DNA of 64,000 nucleotides from Paraburkholderia fungorum (GTDB lineage: Bacteria > Pseudomonadota > Gammaproteobacteria > Burkholderiales > Burkholderiaceae): contig NZ_CADFGE010000018.1 in the NCBI RefSeq assembly GCF_902833645.1, positions 62,001 to 126,000 of the forward strand, written 5' to 3'. A model generated the notes under the pieces. It did no database searches, was not told the DNA's origin, and saw nothing but the letters and a program-made list of their open reading frames with translations. The position numbers and the translations under genes are program-made. Shown piece by piece: positions 32,740 through 42,160 of the stretch; positions within the stretch are counted from its first letter, which is position 1, and the number at the start of each line of letters is the position of its first letter.

Positions 32740-35700
32740 ATGAATATGCGAGCAGTGGAGCTGGGGCGTCCGATCGACATGGACTACGGTCTCGAGGACC
32801 GCTACGTCAGGGAGAACGGCACCGTTTTCCTGACGGGCACCCAGGCGCTGGTGCGAATTCTGCTTGAACAGGCTCGCAGCGATCGCGCCGCGGGCATCCG
32901 GACAGGCGGCCTGGTGTCGGGCTACCGCGGCTCGCCGCTCGGCGGCTTCGATCAGGAACTGTGGCGTCAGAAGAAACTGCTCGCGGACCACGCGATCCGC
33001 TTTGAACCCGGCTTGAATGAGGACCTGGGCGCCACCATGCTGTGGGGCGCGCAACAGGTCGACGCCTTTCCCGGCAAGCGCGTCGAAGGCGTTTTCTCGA
33101 TGTGGTATGGGAAGGGCCCGGGCGTCGACCGAACCGGCGATGTGTTCCGCAACGCGAACATTGTGGGCACGTCGAGGCAAGGCGGCGTGCTCGCCGTGGC
33201 GGGTGACGACCACGCGGCACAGTCGTCGATGTTCCCGCACCAGACGGACCATGTCTTCGAAGGCGCGATGATGCCGATTCTGTTTCCGGCGTCGGTTGAG
33301 GAATATATCGAGTTCGGTCTGGCGGGTTACGCGATGTCGCGTTTCTCCGGCCTGTGGGTCGCTTTCAAGGCCATCACCGAAACCGTTGAAAGCGGCCGGT
33401 CGATGACCGTGCAGGCGCATGACGCCGGCGCGGCGCCTCGTTTCAGATTGCCGGCCGACATCCACGTGCCGGAAGGGCGCGGCTTCAACTACGATCCGAA
33501 TCTTCGCTGGCCGGCCGAGCGCAGCGAACTCGAACGACGCATACTCGATGAGCGTTTGCCCGCCGCCCTCGCTTTCATGCGTGCCAACCCGCTCGATCGC
33601 ACGCTCGTACGGCCGTGCGGCGCGCGGGTCGGTATCGTCACGGTCGGCAAGGCGCACGGCGACGTGCTGGCGGCATTCGCGGCCCTTGGGCTGTCGGCGC
33701 AGGAGCTTGAGCGCCTCGGCATCGGCGTCTACAAGATCGGCATGATCTGGCCGCTGGAGACCGAGGGCGTACGCGCCTTTGCGCGCGGCATGCAGGCGCT
33801 GGTCGTGGTCGAAGAGAAGCGCTCCTTCGTCGAGCGTCAGATCAAGGAGGCGCTGTTCAATCTGCGGCCGGACGAACGTCCCGCTGTGTTCGGCAAGGAC
33901 CTGGGCGAAGCAGGGCCGCTACTGCCCGCCGCGATGGAGTTCGCGCCGGACCAGATCGCGGCCGCGCTGAAACGGTTCTTTGCCCATACCCAGGTCGAAC
34001 TCACGGTATCCGTTCCGCCGGTTCCGCTCGTTGCGCCGGTTCAACGCAATGGTTCGCGCGTCATTGCGCTCGCGGCGGCCGGCAACGATGCGCAGCCGCT
34101 GAGCCGCAAGCCGTTTTTCTGCGCCGGCTGTCCGCACAATACGTCGACCCGGTTGCCGGATGGTTCGTACGCTGCCGCCGGCATTGGCTGTCACATCATG
34201 GCCTTGGGCGAAGCGGGCGATACGGCGACGTTCTGTCAGATGGGCGGCGAGGGCGTGCAATGGATCGGCATGTCGACGTTCATGGATATTCCGCACATGT
34301 TCGTCAACCTGGGAGACGGCACCTATCAGCACTCGGGAAGTCTTGCGATTCGCCAGTCGGTCGCGGCGAAATCCAACGTTACGTACAAGATTCTCTTTAA
34401 CGACGCGGTTGCGATGACTGGAGGCCAGCCCGCCGAAGGCAGCCTGACTGTTCAGCGCGTGGTGGCCCAGGTGGTCGCCGAGGGTGTTGCCAAAGTGGTG
34501 GTCGTTTCCGACGAGCCTGAAAAGTACACCGGTTCCCTGCGGCTGCCCGCGAACGTCGAGATTCAGCATCGCGACGACCTCGACGCACTCCAGCGCACGC
34601 TGCGTGCGGCCAAAGGCGTCTCGGTCATCGTGTACGACCAGACCTGCGCGGCCGAGAAGCGCCGGCGCCGCAAACGCGGCAAGCTGATCGACCCGCCCCG
34701 GCGCGTGGTGATCAACCCGGCGGTTTGCGAAGGCTGCGGCGATTGCTCGGTGCAGTCGAATTGCATTGCGATCGAACCGCTCGAAACGGAGCTCGGCCGC
34801 AAACGTGCCGTCAATCAGTCGAGTTGCAACAAGGACACGTCGTGCCTCAAAGGGTTCTGCCCGAGCTTCGTTACGGTTGAGGGGCTGCAACCCAAACAGC
34901 CGGATCAGAAGCGGATTGGCGCGATTGAGGCTGAATGGCGCGCGAAACTGCCTGCGCCGGCGGCTGTGCCGGCCGATCTGGACGCACACGCGAGCATTGT
35001 CGTCACCGGTATCGGCGGCACGGGCGTGGTCACGATCGGTGCGATTCTCGCGATGGCCGCCCATCTGGAAGGTAAGGGCGTCTCGACCCTGGATTTCACC
35101 GGTCTCGCGCAAAAGAACGGTGCCGTGATCAGCCATGTGCAGATTGCGAGCAGCCGCGCGCAAATCGTGACGTCACGCATCGGCGCGCACGCCGCGAATG
35201 TTCTGCTTGGTTGCGACGCGGTGGTCGCGGCGTCAGCGGGTGCGCTCTCGCGGGTCGCGCCGGGCGTGACGCGGGCCGTTGTGAACGAACGGATTACATC
35301 CACCTCGGACTTTGTGCGCGATGGCGATCTGCCCGTGAGCAAGGCCATTCACCAGCGTGCGATCGAAGGCGCGCTCGGGTCGGGCTCATCCGCGTTCTGG
35401 GATGGTTCGGGCGCCGCCGAGATTCTGTTCGGTGACGCGATTGCGTCGAACATGATGATGGTTGGGTATGCGTATCAACGAGGCTTGATTCCGCTTTCGG
35501 AAACGGCCATTTTGCGGGCTATCGAACTGAACGGCACGGCAGTCAAGATGAACGGGCGGGCGTTCTTCTGGGGCCGCTTGCTGGCTCACGACGCGAGTGT
35601 GATCGAGCAGGTTTCCGGCGTGGCTGTGGTGGCATCCGGTGAGTTCGAACTCGAGCGCTTTGTTGCCGACCGTGTGCGCGACCTTGAGCGTTATCAGAAC

Positions 35701-36291
35701 GCCGCCTATGGCCGCCGCTACAGGGCGCTTGTCGAGCGGGTGCAGCAGGCCGAGCAGCGTATTGCCGGGACCGCCGGTGAACTTACCGAAGCGGCGGCGC
35801 GCAACTATTTCAAGGTGCTCGCGTACAAGGACGAGTATGAAGTCGCGCGTCTGCATACCGACGGCAGCTTCCAGTCGTACCTGTCCGGCGCTTTCGATGG
35901 CGGTGGCAAGAAGACCTTTTACATGGCGCCGCCGCTTTTGACGCGTCGCGATCCTCGTACCGGCCGCAGAACCAAGATTGCCCTTCGCGCGGCGTGGCTC
36001 GATCCGCTGTTGCGCGTGATGAAGCACGGCAAAGTGTTGCGCGGCACCGCCTTCGATCCGTTTGGCCGCCAGAAGGACCGTGTCATCGAACGTGCGTTGA
36101 TCGGCGAATTCGAGGAAGACGTCGAACTCGCGCTTCAACGGCTCACCCCGCAAACGATCGAAGCGGCGCTGGCCTTGTTGCGGGTGCCGTCGTCGATTCG
36201 CGGCTTTGGCGTGATCAAGGAACGTAATTACGAAAACGCCCAGCCGGTGCGACAGCAGTATCGTGCGATCTTGCAGACGAGCGGCCAGTAA
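32740..36291 (+). CDS. Fused indolepyruvate ferredoxin oxidoreductase
   Basis: A 1183-residue single-chain enzyme with IorA- and IorB-like parts fused, the usual proteobacterial form. ATG 32740 has AGAGGAG 8 bp upstream; a longer in-frame start overlaps the lrp promoter. N-terminal pyrimidine domain (SGYRGSPLGGFDQELW); TPP part with FCAGCPHNTST, IGCHIMALGE and NLGDGTYQHSGSL; iron-sulfur region CEGCGDCSVQSNC (from about residue 663) with SSCNKDTSCLKGFCP; C-terminal gamma-type domain (ITGIGGTGVVTIG-like, GLAQKNGAVISHVQIA). It oxidatively decarboxylates aryl- or branched-chain 2-oxo acids from transamination, giving acyl-CoA and reduced ferredoxin. Likely controlled by the divergent Lrp gene. 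Confidence 0.94.
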   Translation: MNMRAVELGRPIDMDYGLEDRYVRENGTVFLTGTQALVRILLEQARSDRAAGIRTGGLVSGYRGSPLGGFDQELWRQKKLLADHAIRFEPGLNEDLGATMLWGAQQVDAFPGKRVEGVFSMWYGKGPGVDRTGDVFRNANIVGTSRQGGVLAVAGDDHAAQSSMFPHQTDHVFEGAMMPILFPASVEEYIEFGLAGYAMSRFSGLWVAFKAITETVESGRSMTVQAHDAGAAPRFRLPADIHVPEGRGFNYDPNLRWPAERSELERRILDERLPAALAFMRANPLDRTLVRPCGARVGIVTVGKAHGDVLAAFAALGLSAQELERLGIGVYKIGMIWPLETEGVRAFARGMQALVVVEEKRSFVERQIKEALFNLRPDERPAVFGKDLGEAGPLLPAAMEFAPDQIAAALKRFFAHTQVELTVSVPPVPLVAPVQRNGSRVIALAAAGNDAQPLSRKPFFCAGCPHNTSTRLPDGSYAAAGIGCHIMALGEAGDTATFCQMGGEGVQWIGMSTFMDIPHMFVNLGDGTYQHSGSLAIRQSVAAKSNVTYKILFNDAVAMTGGQPAEGSLTVQRVVAQVVAEGVAKVVVVSDEPEKYTGSLRLPANVEIQHRDDLDALQRTLRAAKGVSVIVYDQTCAAEKRRRRKRGKLIDPPRRVVINPAVCEGCGDCSVQSNCIAIEPLETELGRKRAVNQSSCNKDTSCLKGFCPSFVTVEGLQPKQPDQKRIGAIEAEWRAKLPAPAAVPADLDAHASIVVTGIGGTGVVTIGAILAMAAHLEGKGVSTLDFTGLAQKNGAVISHVQIASSRAQIVTSRIGAHAANVLLGCDAVVAASAGALSRVAPGVTRAVVNERITSTSDFVRDGDLPVSKAIHQRAIEGALGSGSSAFWDGSGAAEILFGDAIASNMMMVGYAYQRGLIPLSETAILRAIELNGTAVKMNGRAFFWGRLLAHDASVIEQVSGVAVVASGEFELERFVADRVRDLERYQNAAYGRRYRALVERVQQAEQRIAGTAGELTEAAARNYFKVLAYKDEYEVARLHTDGSFQSYLSGAFDGGGKKTFYMAPPLLTRRDPRTGRRTKIALRAAWLDPLLRVMKHGKVLRGTAFDPFGRQKDRVIERALIGEFEEDVELALQRLTPQTIEAALALLRVPSSIRGFGVIKERNYENAQPVRQQYRAILQTSGQ

Positions 36292-36321
36292 CCGCTCTCG
36301 GGCAACCTGAACGGATCAAAC

Positions 36322-36354
36322 GGTGGAGCGAATCGGCTTTAGAACCGCTCCACC
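36322..36354. terminator. Hairpin between convergent ior and dadA-like genes
   Basis: A 9-bp perfect stem, GGTGGAGCG with CGCTCCACC and a 15-nt loop. It overlaps the last codons of the dadA-like gene (stop 36339-36341). Position between converging genes suggests a shared terminator, but no T-run is seen. Confidence 0.5.
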
Positions 36355-37580
36355 CTGAACGGCCGCGTGTCCACGAGCGTTTCCTCGTGGGTCATCATCT
36401 CGGCGATCAGCCGGCCCGTGACGGGGCCAAGCGTCAGCCCATGGTGCGCATGGCCGAACGCGAACCACAGGTCCTTGTAATTTCCGGCGGGTCCGATGAT
36501 CGGCATCATGTCGGGCGTGCAGGGACGCCGTCCCATCCACGCCTCGTTGTCGAGGCGCTCGCCCAATGGAAACAGCGTGCGCGCAACCGGTTCGACCGCG
36601 GCGAGTTGCGTGGGTGTTTTAGGCGCGTCGCAGTGCGCGATTTCCGCACCCGTGGTCAAACGGATGCCTTTTGCCATGGGTGCCAGCACGTAGCCCTTCT
36701 CGACGTCCAGAACCGGATGATTCAGACGGGCTGCCCCCTGTGGCGCATAGTGCATGTGGTACCCGCGTTTGACGGCGAGCGGCAAGCGATAGCCGAGCCG
36801 CGCGCTCACACGATCCGACCACGGTCCCAACGCGACGACCGCCGATGAAGCGGTGATGGTTCCGTCTTGCGTGTCGACCGTCCAACTTTCACGAAACGAG
36901 TCCGCGTCACCGATGAAGAAGCGTCCGCCGAGCGCTTCGAAATACTTTGCGTAGGCGGTGACCAGCGCGTTGGGGTCGCTTACGGATTCGGACTCCGTAT
37001 AACGCAGGCCGCCTAACAAGGTCTTGTCGAGATCGGGCTCCTTCTGTTGCAGCCGGCCCGCATCCAGCGCTTCGAATTCGACGCCATATTCCCGGTGCCA
37101 CTGTTCGGCATGCCGGATTTCTTCGTCCCACACGGGCGCCGTGCGGAACACCTTGATCCAGCCGGTTGGGCGCAATAACGCGCTCGCGCCGGCCTCGGCC
37201 GCCAGCGCGCGGTGTTCGTCCACGCAATGCTCGATCAGTGTGGCGTACGACCTCGCGATAGCCGCGTGTTTTGCCGGATGAGAATTGCGCCAGTATTGCC
37301 AAAGAAAGGGCGCGGTCTTGAGTATGGCGTCAGCATGGTAGCGAACGTCCGGCGACTGGTTGCGCGCGTACCGAAGCAAGGTGCCGAGGTCGCGCGGAAA
37401 CGCGTACGGATACACGCCTTCACGCTGGATCAGCCCGGCATTGCCGAACGACGTTTCGTTGCCGGGCTGCTTGCGGTCGACCAGTGCGACCTGACGGCCG
37501 CGTTTCTGAAGATGCACCGCCACCGACACGCCGACAATGCCCGCGCCGAGCACGACTGTATCGAATTTCATGGTGGTCAT
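36339..37580 (-). CDS. D-amino-acid dehydrogenase-like FAD oxidoreductase (DadA family)
   Basis: A 413-residue DAO-family flavoprotein. Rossmann FAD motif VVLGAGIVGVSVAVHLQKRG (about 9-28), followed by DRKQPGNETSFGNAGLIQ, the DadA-like second FAD contact. C-terminal GRRPCTPDMMPIIGPAGNYK and GHAHHGLTLGPVTGRLIAEM are characteristic of the DadA/glycine oxidase group. It deaminates D-amino acids to 2-oxo acids, passing electrons to the membrane quinone pool. Two starts 9 bp apart (37580, 37571) are equally plausible. It lies between the ior gene and the glnHPQ-type operon, consistent with an amino-acid island. Confidence 0.9.
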   Translation of the reverse strand: MTTMKFDTVVLGAGIVGVSVAVHLQKRGRQVALVDRKQPGNETSFGNAGLIQREGVYPYAFPRDLGTLLRYARNQSPDVRYHADAILKTAPFLWQYWRNSHPAKHAAIARSYATLIEHCVDEHRALAAEAGASALLRPTGWIKVFRTAPVWDEEIRHAEQWHREYGVEFEALDAGRLQQKEPDLDKTLLGGLRYTESESVSDPNALVTAYAKYFEALGGRFFIGDADSFRESWTVDTQDGTITASSAVVALGPWSDRVSARLGYRLPLAVKRGYHMHYAPQGAARLNHPVLDVEKGYVLAPMAKGIRLTTGAEIAHCDAPKTPTQLAAVEPVARTLFPLGERLDNEAWMGRRPCTPDMMPIIGPAGNYKDLWFAFGHAHHGLTLGPVTGRLIAEMMTHEETLVDTRPFRVERF

Positions 37581-37672
37581 TGCAGAGGCTCGATCGTGTA
37601 GGGCATCGACCCATCGTCACATAATGGCGATGGGTTGGCAAGCCGATGCCAGGATCCGAGGCACGCAATGAG

Positions 37673-38401
37673 CTAAGCCACATGCTGCAAAAAGTCCTTC
37701 AAGCGCTGCGTAGGCGGATTGTCGATCAGCGCCGCCGGCTCGCCGTCCTCCGCAATCCCCCCGTTGTCCATGAACAGCAGACGTGTCCCTACCCGCTTCG
37801 CGAAGCCGATCTCGTGTGTGACGACGATCATCGTCATGCCTTCAGTCGCGAGATCCTGCATGACCTTGAGCACTTCGTGACGAAGCTCGGGGTCGAGCGC
37901 GGACGTCGGCTCGTCGAAGAGCATCAGCTTGGGCTTGATGGCAAGCGCCCGCGCGATCGCAACACGCTGCTGTTGTCCACCGGACAATTCCGACGGATAG
38001 TGATTGGCCCGCGATTCGAGACCGACTTTGTCGAGCAGCGCCATCGCCTGGTCACGCGCTTCGGCACGCGTTGCTGCACGGACCTGAATGGGTCCGAACA
38101 TCACATTCTCGAGCGCGGTCATCTGCGGAAACAGGTTGAACTGCTGAAACACCATGCCGGCTTCGAGGCGAATCGTGCGGATGTCCGATGCATTGCCTTT
38201 GACGCTCAGGCCGTCGACGAGCAGCTCGCCGCCACTAATCTTTTCGAGCGCATTGATACAGCGAAGCAGGGTCGATTTGCCGGAGCCCGAAGGCCCGACG
38301 ATCACCACGACTTCTCCGTTCTCGATACGAAGATCGATGTCCTTGAGCACGGGCACGTGGCCGAAGCTCTTCGAGACACTCTGGAATTCGACCATACTCA
38401 T
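37673..38401 (-). CDS. glnQ: Amino-acid ABC transporter ATP-binding protein (GlnQ-type)
   Basis: A 242-residue ABC ATPase. Walker A GPSGSGKSTLLRCINAL (about 35-45), Q-loop VFQQFNLFPQM, signature LSGGQQQRVAIARALA and Walker B MLFDEPTSALDP are all intact. The polar amino acid subfamily is shown by ENGEVVVIVGPSGSGKSTLL and VTHEIGFAKRVGTRLLFMD. Last gene of a three-gene transporter operon; its ATG overlaps the permease stop (ATGA). An extended frame upstream is permease sequence in another frame. Gene symbol follows family; the substrate may be another polar amino acid. Confidence 0.93.
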   Translation of the reverse strand: MSMVEFQSVSKSFGHVPVLKDIDLRIENGEVVVIVGPSGSGKSTLLRCINALEKISGGELLVDGLSVKGNASDIRTIRLEAGMVFQQFNLFPQMTALENVMFGPIQVRAATRAEARDQAMALLDKVGLESRANHYPSELSGGQQQRVAIARALAIKPKLMLFDEPTSALDPELRHEVLKVMQDLATEGMTMIVVTHEIGFAKRVGTRLLFMDNGGIAEDGEPAALIDNPPTQRLKDFLQHVA

Positions 38402-39054
38402 AGGATGCGCATCCTTCTTTCGACGAGACGCAACGACAGCGTCATCACACCCGTCAGGACCAGGTAAATCACCGCGACGGCCGACCAGATTTCGACCGCA
38501 CGAAAATTTCCGGCGATGATTTCCTGGCCCTGGCGCGTCAGTTCGCCTACGCCGATGACGATAAAGAGCGACGTATCCTTCAGACTCACAATGCACTGAT
38601 TGCCCAATGGCGGAATCAGCCGGCGGAACGCCAGCGGCCCGACGATTTTCAGCAACACCCGCGGCATCGACAATCCCATGGCGAGACCGGCCTCCATCAA
38701 GCCTTTCGGAATGGACAGCAAAGCCCCGCGTACAACTTCGGCAAGGTAGGCGCCCGAGTTCACCGTGATCGCGATGATGGCGGCGGTGAGTCCGTCGATC
38801 CGGATATGCGCGAGCAGCGGCAGCGCGAAGTAAAGAAACATTACCTGAACCACAATCGGCGTACCGCGAATGAGTTCAATGTAGACCTGCGCGACGACGT
38901 TAAGCGCGAGCGGACCGTACGCGCGGAACATGCCGGCGATGACGCCGACCACGAACCCGCCGGCCAGTCCCACGAACGCAATGAACACCGTCAGTTTCAC
39001 GCCGGCCATCAAGTCCGGAAGTGCAGTCCAGATAACTGACCAATCGAATTCCAC
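38398..39054 (-). CDS. glnP: Amino-acid ABC transporter permease (GlnP-type)
   Basis: A 218-residue His/Glu/Gln/Arg-type permease with GTG start at 39054 (AGGAG 6 bp upstream). About five membrane helices; the ABC-contact EAA loop reads EAGLAMGLSMPRVLLKIVGP, and IELIRGTPIVVQVMFLYF is the typical second-helix motif. Translationally coupled to the ATPase gene. Substrate narrow class: polar amino acid, probably glutamine or glutamate; the exact one cannot be read from sequence. Confidence 0.92.
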   Translation of the reverse strand: MEFDWSVIWTALPDLMAGVKLTVFIAFVGLAGGFVVGVIAGMFRAYGPLALNVVAQVYIELIRGTPIVVQVMFLYFALPLLAHIRIDGLTAAIIAITVNSGAYLAEVVRGALLSIPKGLMEAGLAMGLSMPRVLLKIVGPLAFRRLIPPLGNQCIVSLKDTSLFIVIGVGELTRQGQEIIAGNFRAVEIWSAVAVIYLVLTGVMTLSLRLVERRMRIL

Positions 39055-39118
39055 ACACCGCTCCTGGTTGAGTCGTCCCGCGCGCAGCGGGCTTCGCTGC
39101 GCGTCCTGCCAATGACGC

Positions 39119-39871
39119 TTACGACTTGGGCGGCTCCGAGCCGAACCATTTCTTGTACAGCGTCGCGTAGCGGCCGTCCGCTTTCATCCTGCTCAACTCC
39201 TGATTGACCTTGGCGACGAGCGGGCTGCCCTTCGGAAAACCGATGCCGTACTTGTCGCCGCTGACCGGTGTGCCGGCGACCTTTACCTTGCCTTTGCCGG
39301 CGGTGCTGACGAAATAGAGCACGTTCGGTGTGTCGTGCATGGCGGCGCCCACCCGGCCGGCCTCCAGCGCAAGATACGCCTGGTCGATGTTCGGGAACTG
39401 ACGGATTTCCTTGGGTTTCAGATGCGCCTTGATCCAGTCGATGGTGGCCGTGCCGGTTTTGGCCGCGATCACCTTGCCGTTCAGGTCGTCGATCGACTGG
39501 ATGCTGGTGTTGCCGGTCTGCACCATCGCGGCCAGGCCGCTGTCGTAGTACGGATCGGAGAAGTCGATCGCCTTCTTGCGTTCTTCCTTGATCGTCATGC
39601 CGGAGAGCGCAACGTCGATGTTCTGCGTTTGCAGAGCGGGAATCAGGCCGGCGAAATCCATCGGCTGAATCTTGTAGGTCCAGCCCTGATCTTTGGCGAT
39701 TTCCGCCCACAGGTCCAGATCGAAACCAACGTACTTGTCGCCCTGCTTGAATTCGAAGGGCATGAACGATGTGTCGGTGCCGACAACGAGTTCCTTGTTG
39801 TCAGCGTGGGCGAGGGTTGTGCCGAGCATGGCGACAGCAACCATAGACATGAGGAAGGAGCGACGTCCCAT
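39119..39871 (-). CDS. glnH: Amino-acid ABC transporter periplasmic binding protein (GlnH-type)
   Basis: A 250-residue solute-binding protein with signal peptide (MGRRSFLMSMVAVAMLGTTL, cleavage near AHA-D). Lobe motifs include LVVGTDTSFMPFEFKQGDKY, GFDLDLWAEIAKDQGW, AGLIPALQTQNIDVALSGMT and KTGTATIDWIK, typical of GlnH. GGAG lies ahead of ATG 39871. First gene of glnHPQ; the 250-bp upstream region holds three palindromic CAAC/GTTG repeats that could be operators. Confidence 0.93.
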   Translation of the reverse strand: MGRRSFLMSMVAVAMLGTTLAHADNKELVVGTDTSFMPFEFKQGDKYVGFDLDLWAEIAKDQGWTYKIQPMDFAGLIPALQTQNIDVALSGMTIKEERKKAIDFSDPYYDSGLAAMVQTGNTSIQSIDDLNGKVIAAKTGTATIDWIKAHLKPKEIRQFPNIDQAYLALEAGRVGAAMHDTPNVLYFVSTAGKGKVKVAGTPVSGDKYGIGFPKGSPLVAKVNQELSRMKADGRYATLYKKWFGSEPPKS

Positions 39872-39969
39872 AAATTCTCCGCGGTGGTGGGCAATGCCCC
39901 TGACAGCGTCAAGGGGCGGCTGACTAACACCGGGTGGCGTCGCAACATGCGATGCGCAACCCGCCTATG

Positions 39970-40065
39970 TGGCAACATGTGTTGTCAAGGCGGATAGTAC
40001 GACAACAAAAAGTTTGGCAACAGCTATTTCTGTTGATGGAAACCCTGGATTGGCAACGTTTGTTG
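39970..40065. promoter_or_regulatory. Three CAAC/GTTG inverted repeats upstream of glnHPQ
   Basis: TGGCAAC occurs at 39970, 40015 and 40051. Each copy forms an inverted repeat with a GTTG arm: CAACATGTGTTG (39973-39984), CAACAG-6 nt-CTGTTG (40018-40035) and CAACGTTTGTTG (40054-40065). A further GACAACAAAA lies at 40001. They stand about 100-195 bp upstream of the glnH start and could be an operator array. No known consensus was matched. Confidence 0.55.
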
Positions 40066-40123
40066 TTTATCGGCTGGCGTGTCGATCCGGGCGTTGTGCC
40101 AGGTGGCGCACTGTCTGCTTCGC

Positions 40124-40792
40124 TTATTCGTCCACAGACTCGGCGGGAAGCTCGGCGCCTCGTGCGGGCCGACGTACCGCGCGCACTTTCCCGCTGGTTG
40201 CGCCGCCGCAGAAGAACTGATCGCCGCCATCGGCTTCGAGTCCCGACACGTAGACGCCCGGCGGCATCTCGAGGCTTTCCAGCACTTCGCCGGTACCAGG
40301 ATCGATTCGCCTCAACTCGCTCGCGTCGTCTTCCCAGGTGCCGTGCCAGAGTTCCCCGTCGCTCCAGGTGACGCCGGTGACGAAGCGGTTGGATTCGATG
40401 GTGCGAAGAATTTCCCCGGTTTGGGGATCGACCTGATGAATCCGCCGGTCGCGATAGCGTCCCACCCAGAGCGATCCTTCGGCCCACGCGAGCCCTGAAT
40501 TGCCGCCACCGCCGGGCGCCGGGATCGTATCCAGCACGCGGCCGCTAACCGGATCGATTTTCTGGATGCGTTCGTCGGCGAGCTGAAACAGGTGCTGGCC
40601 GTCGAAGGCCGTGCCGGCCCGCGCGACCACGTCGATCGTGCGCAGCATGGCTCCGCTCGCCGGATCGAAAGCGTTCAGCTTGTCGCCGCTCGCGATCCAG
40701 ACGTGTTGCCCGTCGAAGGTCACGCCATGTACGGCGTCGACGCCCGGAAAGGGTCCATATTCACGGACGATATTGGCGGCTGATCGTTTCAT
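40124..40792 (-). CDS. Beta-propeller protein (glutamine cyclotransferase/Vgb-like)
   Basis: A 222-residue protein without signal peptide made of repeated propeller blades: VHGVTFDGQHVWIASGDKLN, GTAFDGQHLFQLADERIQKI, LAWAEGSLWVGRYRDRRIHQ, TGVTWSDGELWHGTW and a last LEADGGDQFFCGG. Each blade begins with a V-x-F/W-DG pattern. It is short for a full six- or seven-bladed propeller, so it may form four blades or pair up. The TPR/winged-helix regulator gene lies 9 bp upstream and is probably cotranscribed. Function unknown; a YncE or Vgb-like binding role is possible. Confidence 0.75.
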   Translation of the reverse strand: MKRSAANIVREYGPFPGVDAVHGVTFDGQHVWIASGDKLNAFDPASGAMLRTIDVVARAGTAFDGQHLFQLADERIQKIDPVSGRVLDTIPAPGGGGNSGLAWAEGSLWVGRYRDRRIHQVDPQTGEILRTIESNRFVTGVTWSDGELWHGTWEDDASELRRIDPGTGEVLESLEMPPGVYVSGLEADGGDQFFCGGATSGKVRAVRRPARGAELPAESVDE

Positions 40793-40801
40793 GGCTGCAT
40801 C

Positions 40802-42022
40802 CTAATCAATCGGCAGAGACGCGGGGAGTAACAAAGTCGTCGTGAATCCGGGCATGGGCGGCGTCATCCAGCGCCGCGCCCGCCCGCGGCCGAACGACTG
40901 CACCTTGCCGGCGGCCGCCAGCGTGTCGAGTGCGCGCTGCATGGTGCGCTGGCTGGTATCCAGCGCAATCGCGAGCGCCGAGCTCGACCACGCCTCACCG
41001 TCGGCGAGGAACGCGAGCACCATGGCGTGCGGCTCTTCCACCGGCCGCGCGAGTACGACGACCTCGCGCGCGCCGTGCGGCGCGAGCGCAAAGCCCTGCC
41101 TCGTTGCGCTGATGCCGGCCAGTGGCCCGAGCAAGGCGCGCAGCCGCCCGACTTCGACGCGCAATCGCGCACGATGCGTTTCATCGGCGTGCTTCGTCCG
41201 GAATGCTCGCGCGATAAGCGCGTCCCTCGGTACGTCTTCAGGCCATGCTTCGGCCAGGGTACGTGCCAGCGTGAACAGCACCGGACGCCTCGCGAGCGGT
41301 ACGACGATGTTGGCTTCACGTACGACGTATCTGCACGCGTCCACAACGAGCGCCTTCGACGTCAGCAACGCTTCGACTTCCTCGAGCAGCAGGGGCCGTT
41401 CCTCGCCATGCGCGACCAGCCGCGCTGCGGGCGTGTTCAGCAGGAGGCGGGCGCTGTCGACTTCCGCCGTCAGCGACGGGATGCCGGCCTGACGGGCGGC
41501 GCGTTCAGCTTCGGCGAGCGCGGCGCGCGCCTGTTTCGTCTGGAGGCGGCGCATTGCGATTCCCGCGACGACCAGCTCGTGAGCGGCGCGCGGCGCGGGT
41601 GGGAAGGGCGTGGGGTCGAGCCTCGCGAGCAAACGCTCGGCCTCGTCGAGGCGGCCGATCAGGAGCAGGCGCCGGACTTCGAGATACCGCGCATGCGCGG
41701 CATTCAGCCGGTCGCCGTGGGCTTCGAGCGTTGCCCGCGCGGCGTCGAGCGCCTTGGCGGGCCAGCCCAGATCGCGTGAGGCGAGCGCGATTTCGGCCTC
41801 GGCAACTACACATCTGGCACGGGCTACCGGTTCTTTCGGACCGAAGGCGCGCGCGGCGCTTCGCACCAGCGCCTTTGCTCGAACGAGATCGCCGAGCTGT
41901 GCCATCGCGATGCCGCGCAGTGCGAGCGCGGCTGCGTCGTCGCGCAAGGCGACCCGGTTCAATGCGCCGAGCGGGTCGCCTGCCGCCAGCGCCCGCGCCG
42001 CCGCCGTTACTAGCGCGTCCAT
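40802..42022 (-). CDS. TPR-repeat protein with C-terminal winged HTH
   Basis: A 406-residue Ala/Arg-rich protein. Residues 1-200 are helical repeats of TPR character (ALRGIAMAQLGDLVRAKALV, RARCVVAEAEIALASRDLGW, AHARYLEVRRLLLIGRLDEA). About 265-330 (VPRDALIARAFRTK, RARLRVEVGRLRALL) resembles the DNA-binding half of SARP-like regulators, and about 340-400 is a small winged HTH (SSALAIALDTSQRTMQRALD, VQSFGRGRARRWMT). No signal peptide. It diverges from DUF899-DUF2182 by 138 bp and precedes the propeller gene, so it probably regulates them. Family name is uncertain. Confidence 0.75.
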   Translation of the reverse strand: MDALVTAAARALAAGDPLGALNRVALRDDAAALALRGIAMAQLGDLVRAKALVRSAARAFGPKEPVARARCVVAEAEIALASRDLGWPAKALDAARATLEAHGDRLNAAHARYLEVRRLLLIGRLDEAERLLARLDPTPFPPAPRAAHELVVAGIAMRRLQTKQARAALAEAERAARQAGIPSLTAEVDSARLLLNTPAARLVAHGEERPLLLEEVEALLTSKALVVDACRYVVREANIVVPLARRPVLFTLARTLAEAWPEDVPRDALIARAFRTKHADETHRARLRVEVGRLRALLGPLAGISATRQGFALAPHGAREVVVLARPVEEPHAMVLAFLADGEAWSSSALAIALDTSQRTMQRALDTLAAAGKVQSFGRGRARRWMTPPMPGFTTTLLLPASLPID

Positions 42023-42160
42023 GGTGTCATGGTCTATCTGAATCCCGCCACACTTGTCACTCCCACCGTCCGGGTGCCCGTGACTAATCTAGCACGACCA
42101 CCAACCACTACGTCGTATCGACAATCAGGCGAGCGACGCAGGACGCCCAAGGAGGCAAGC

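Noticed and set aside
33919..35163. Long minus-strand ORFs within the indolepyruvate oxidoreductase gene
   Set aside because: Arg/His-rich antisense frames; the plus-strand protein has intact TPP and iron-sulfur motifs.
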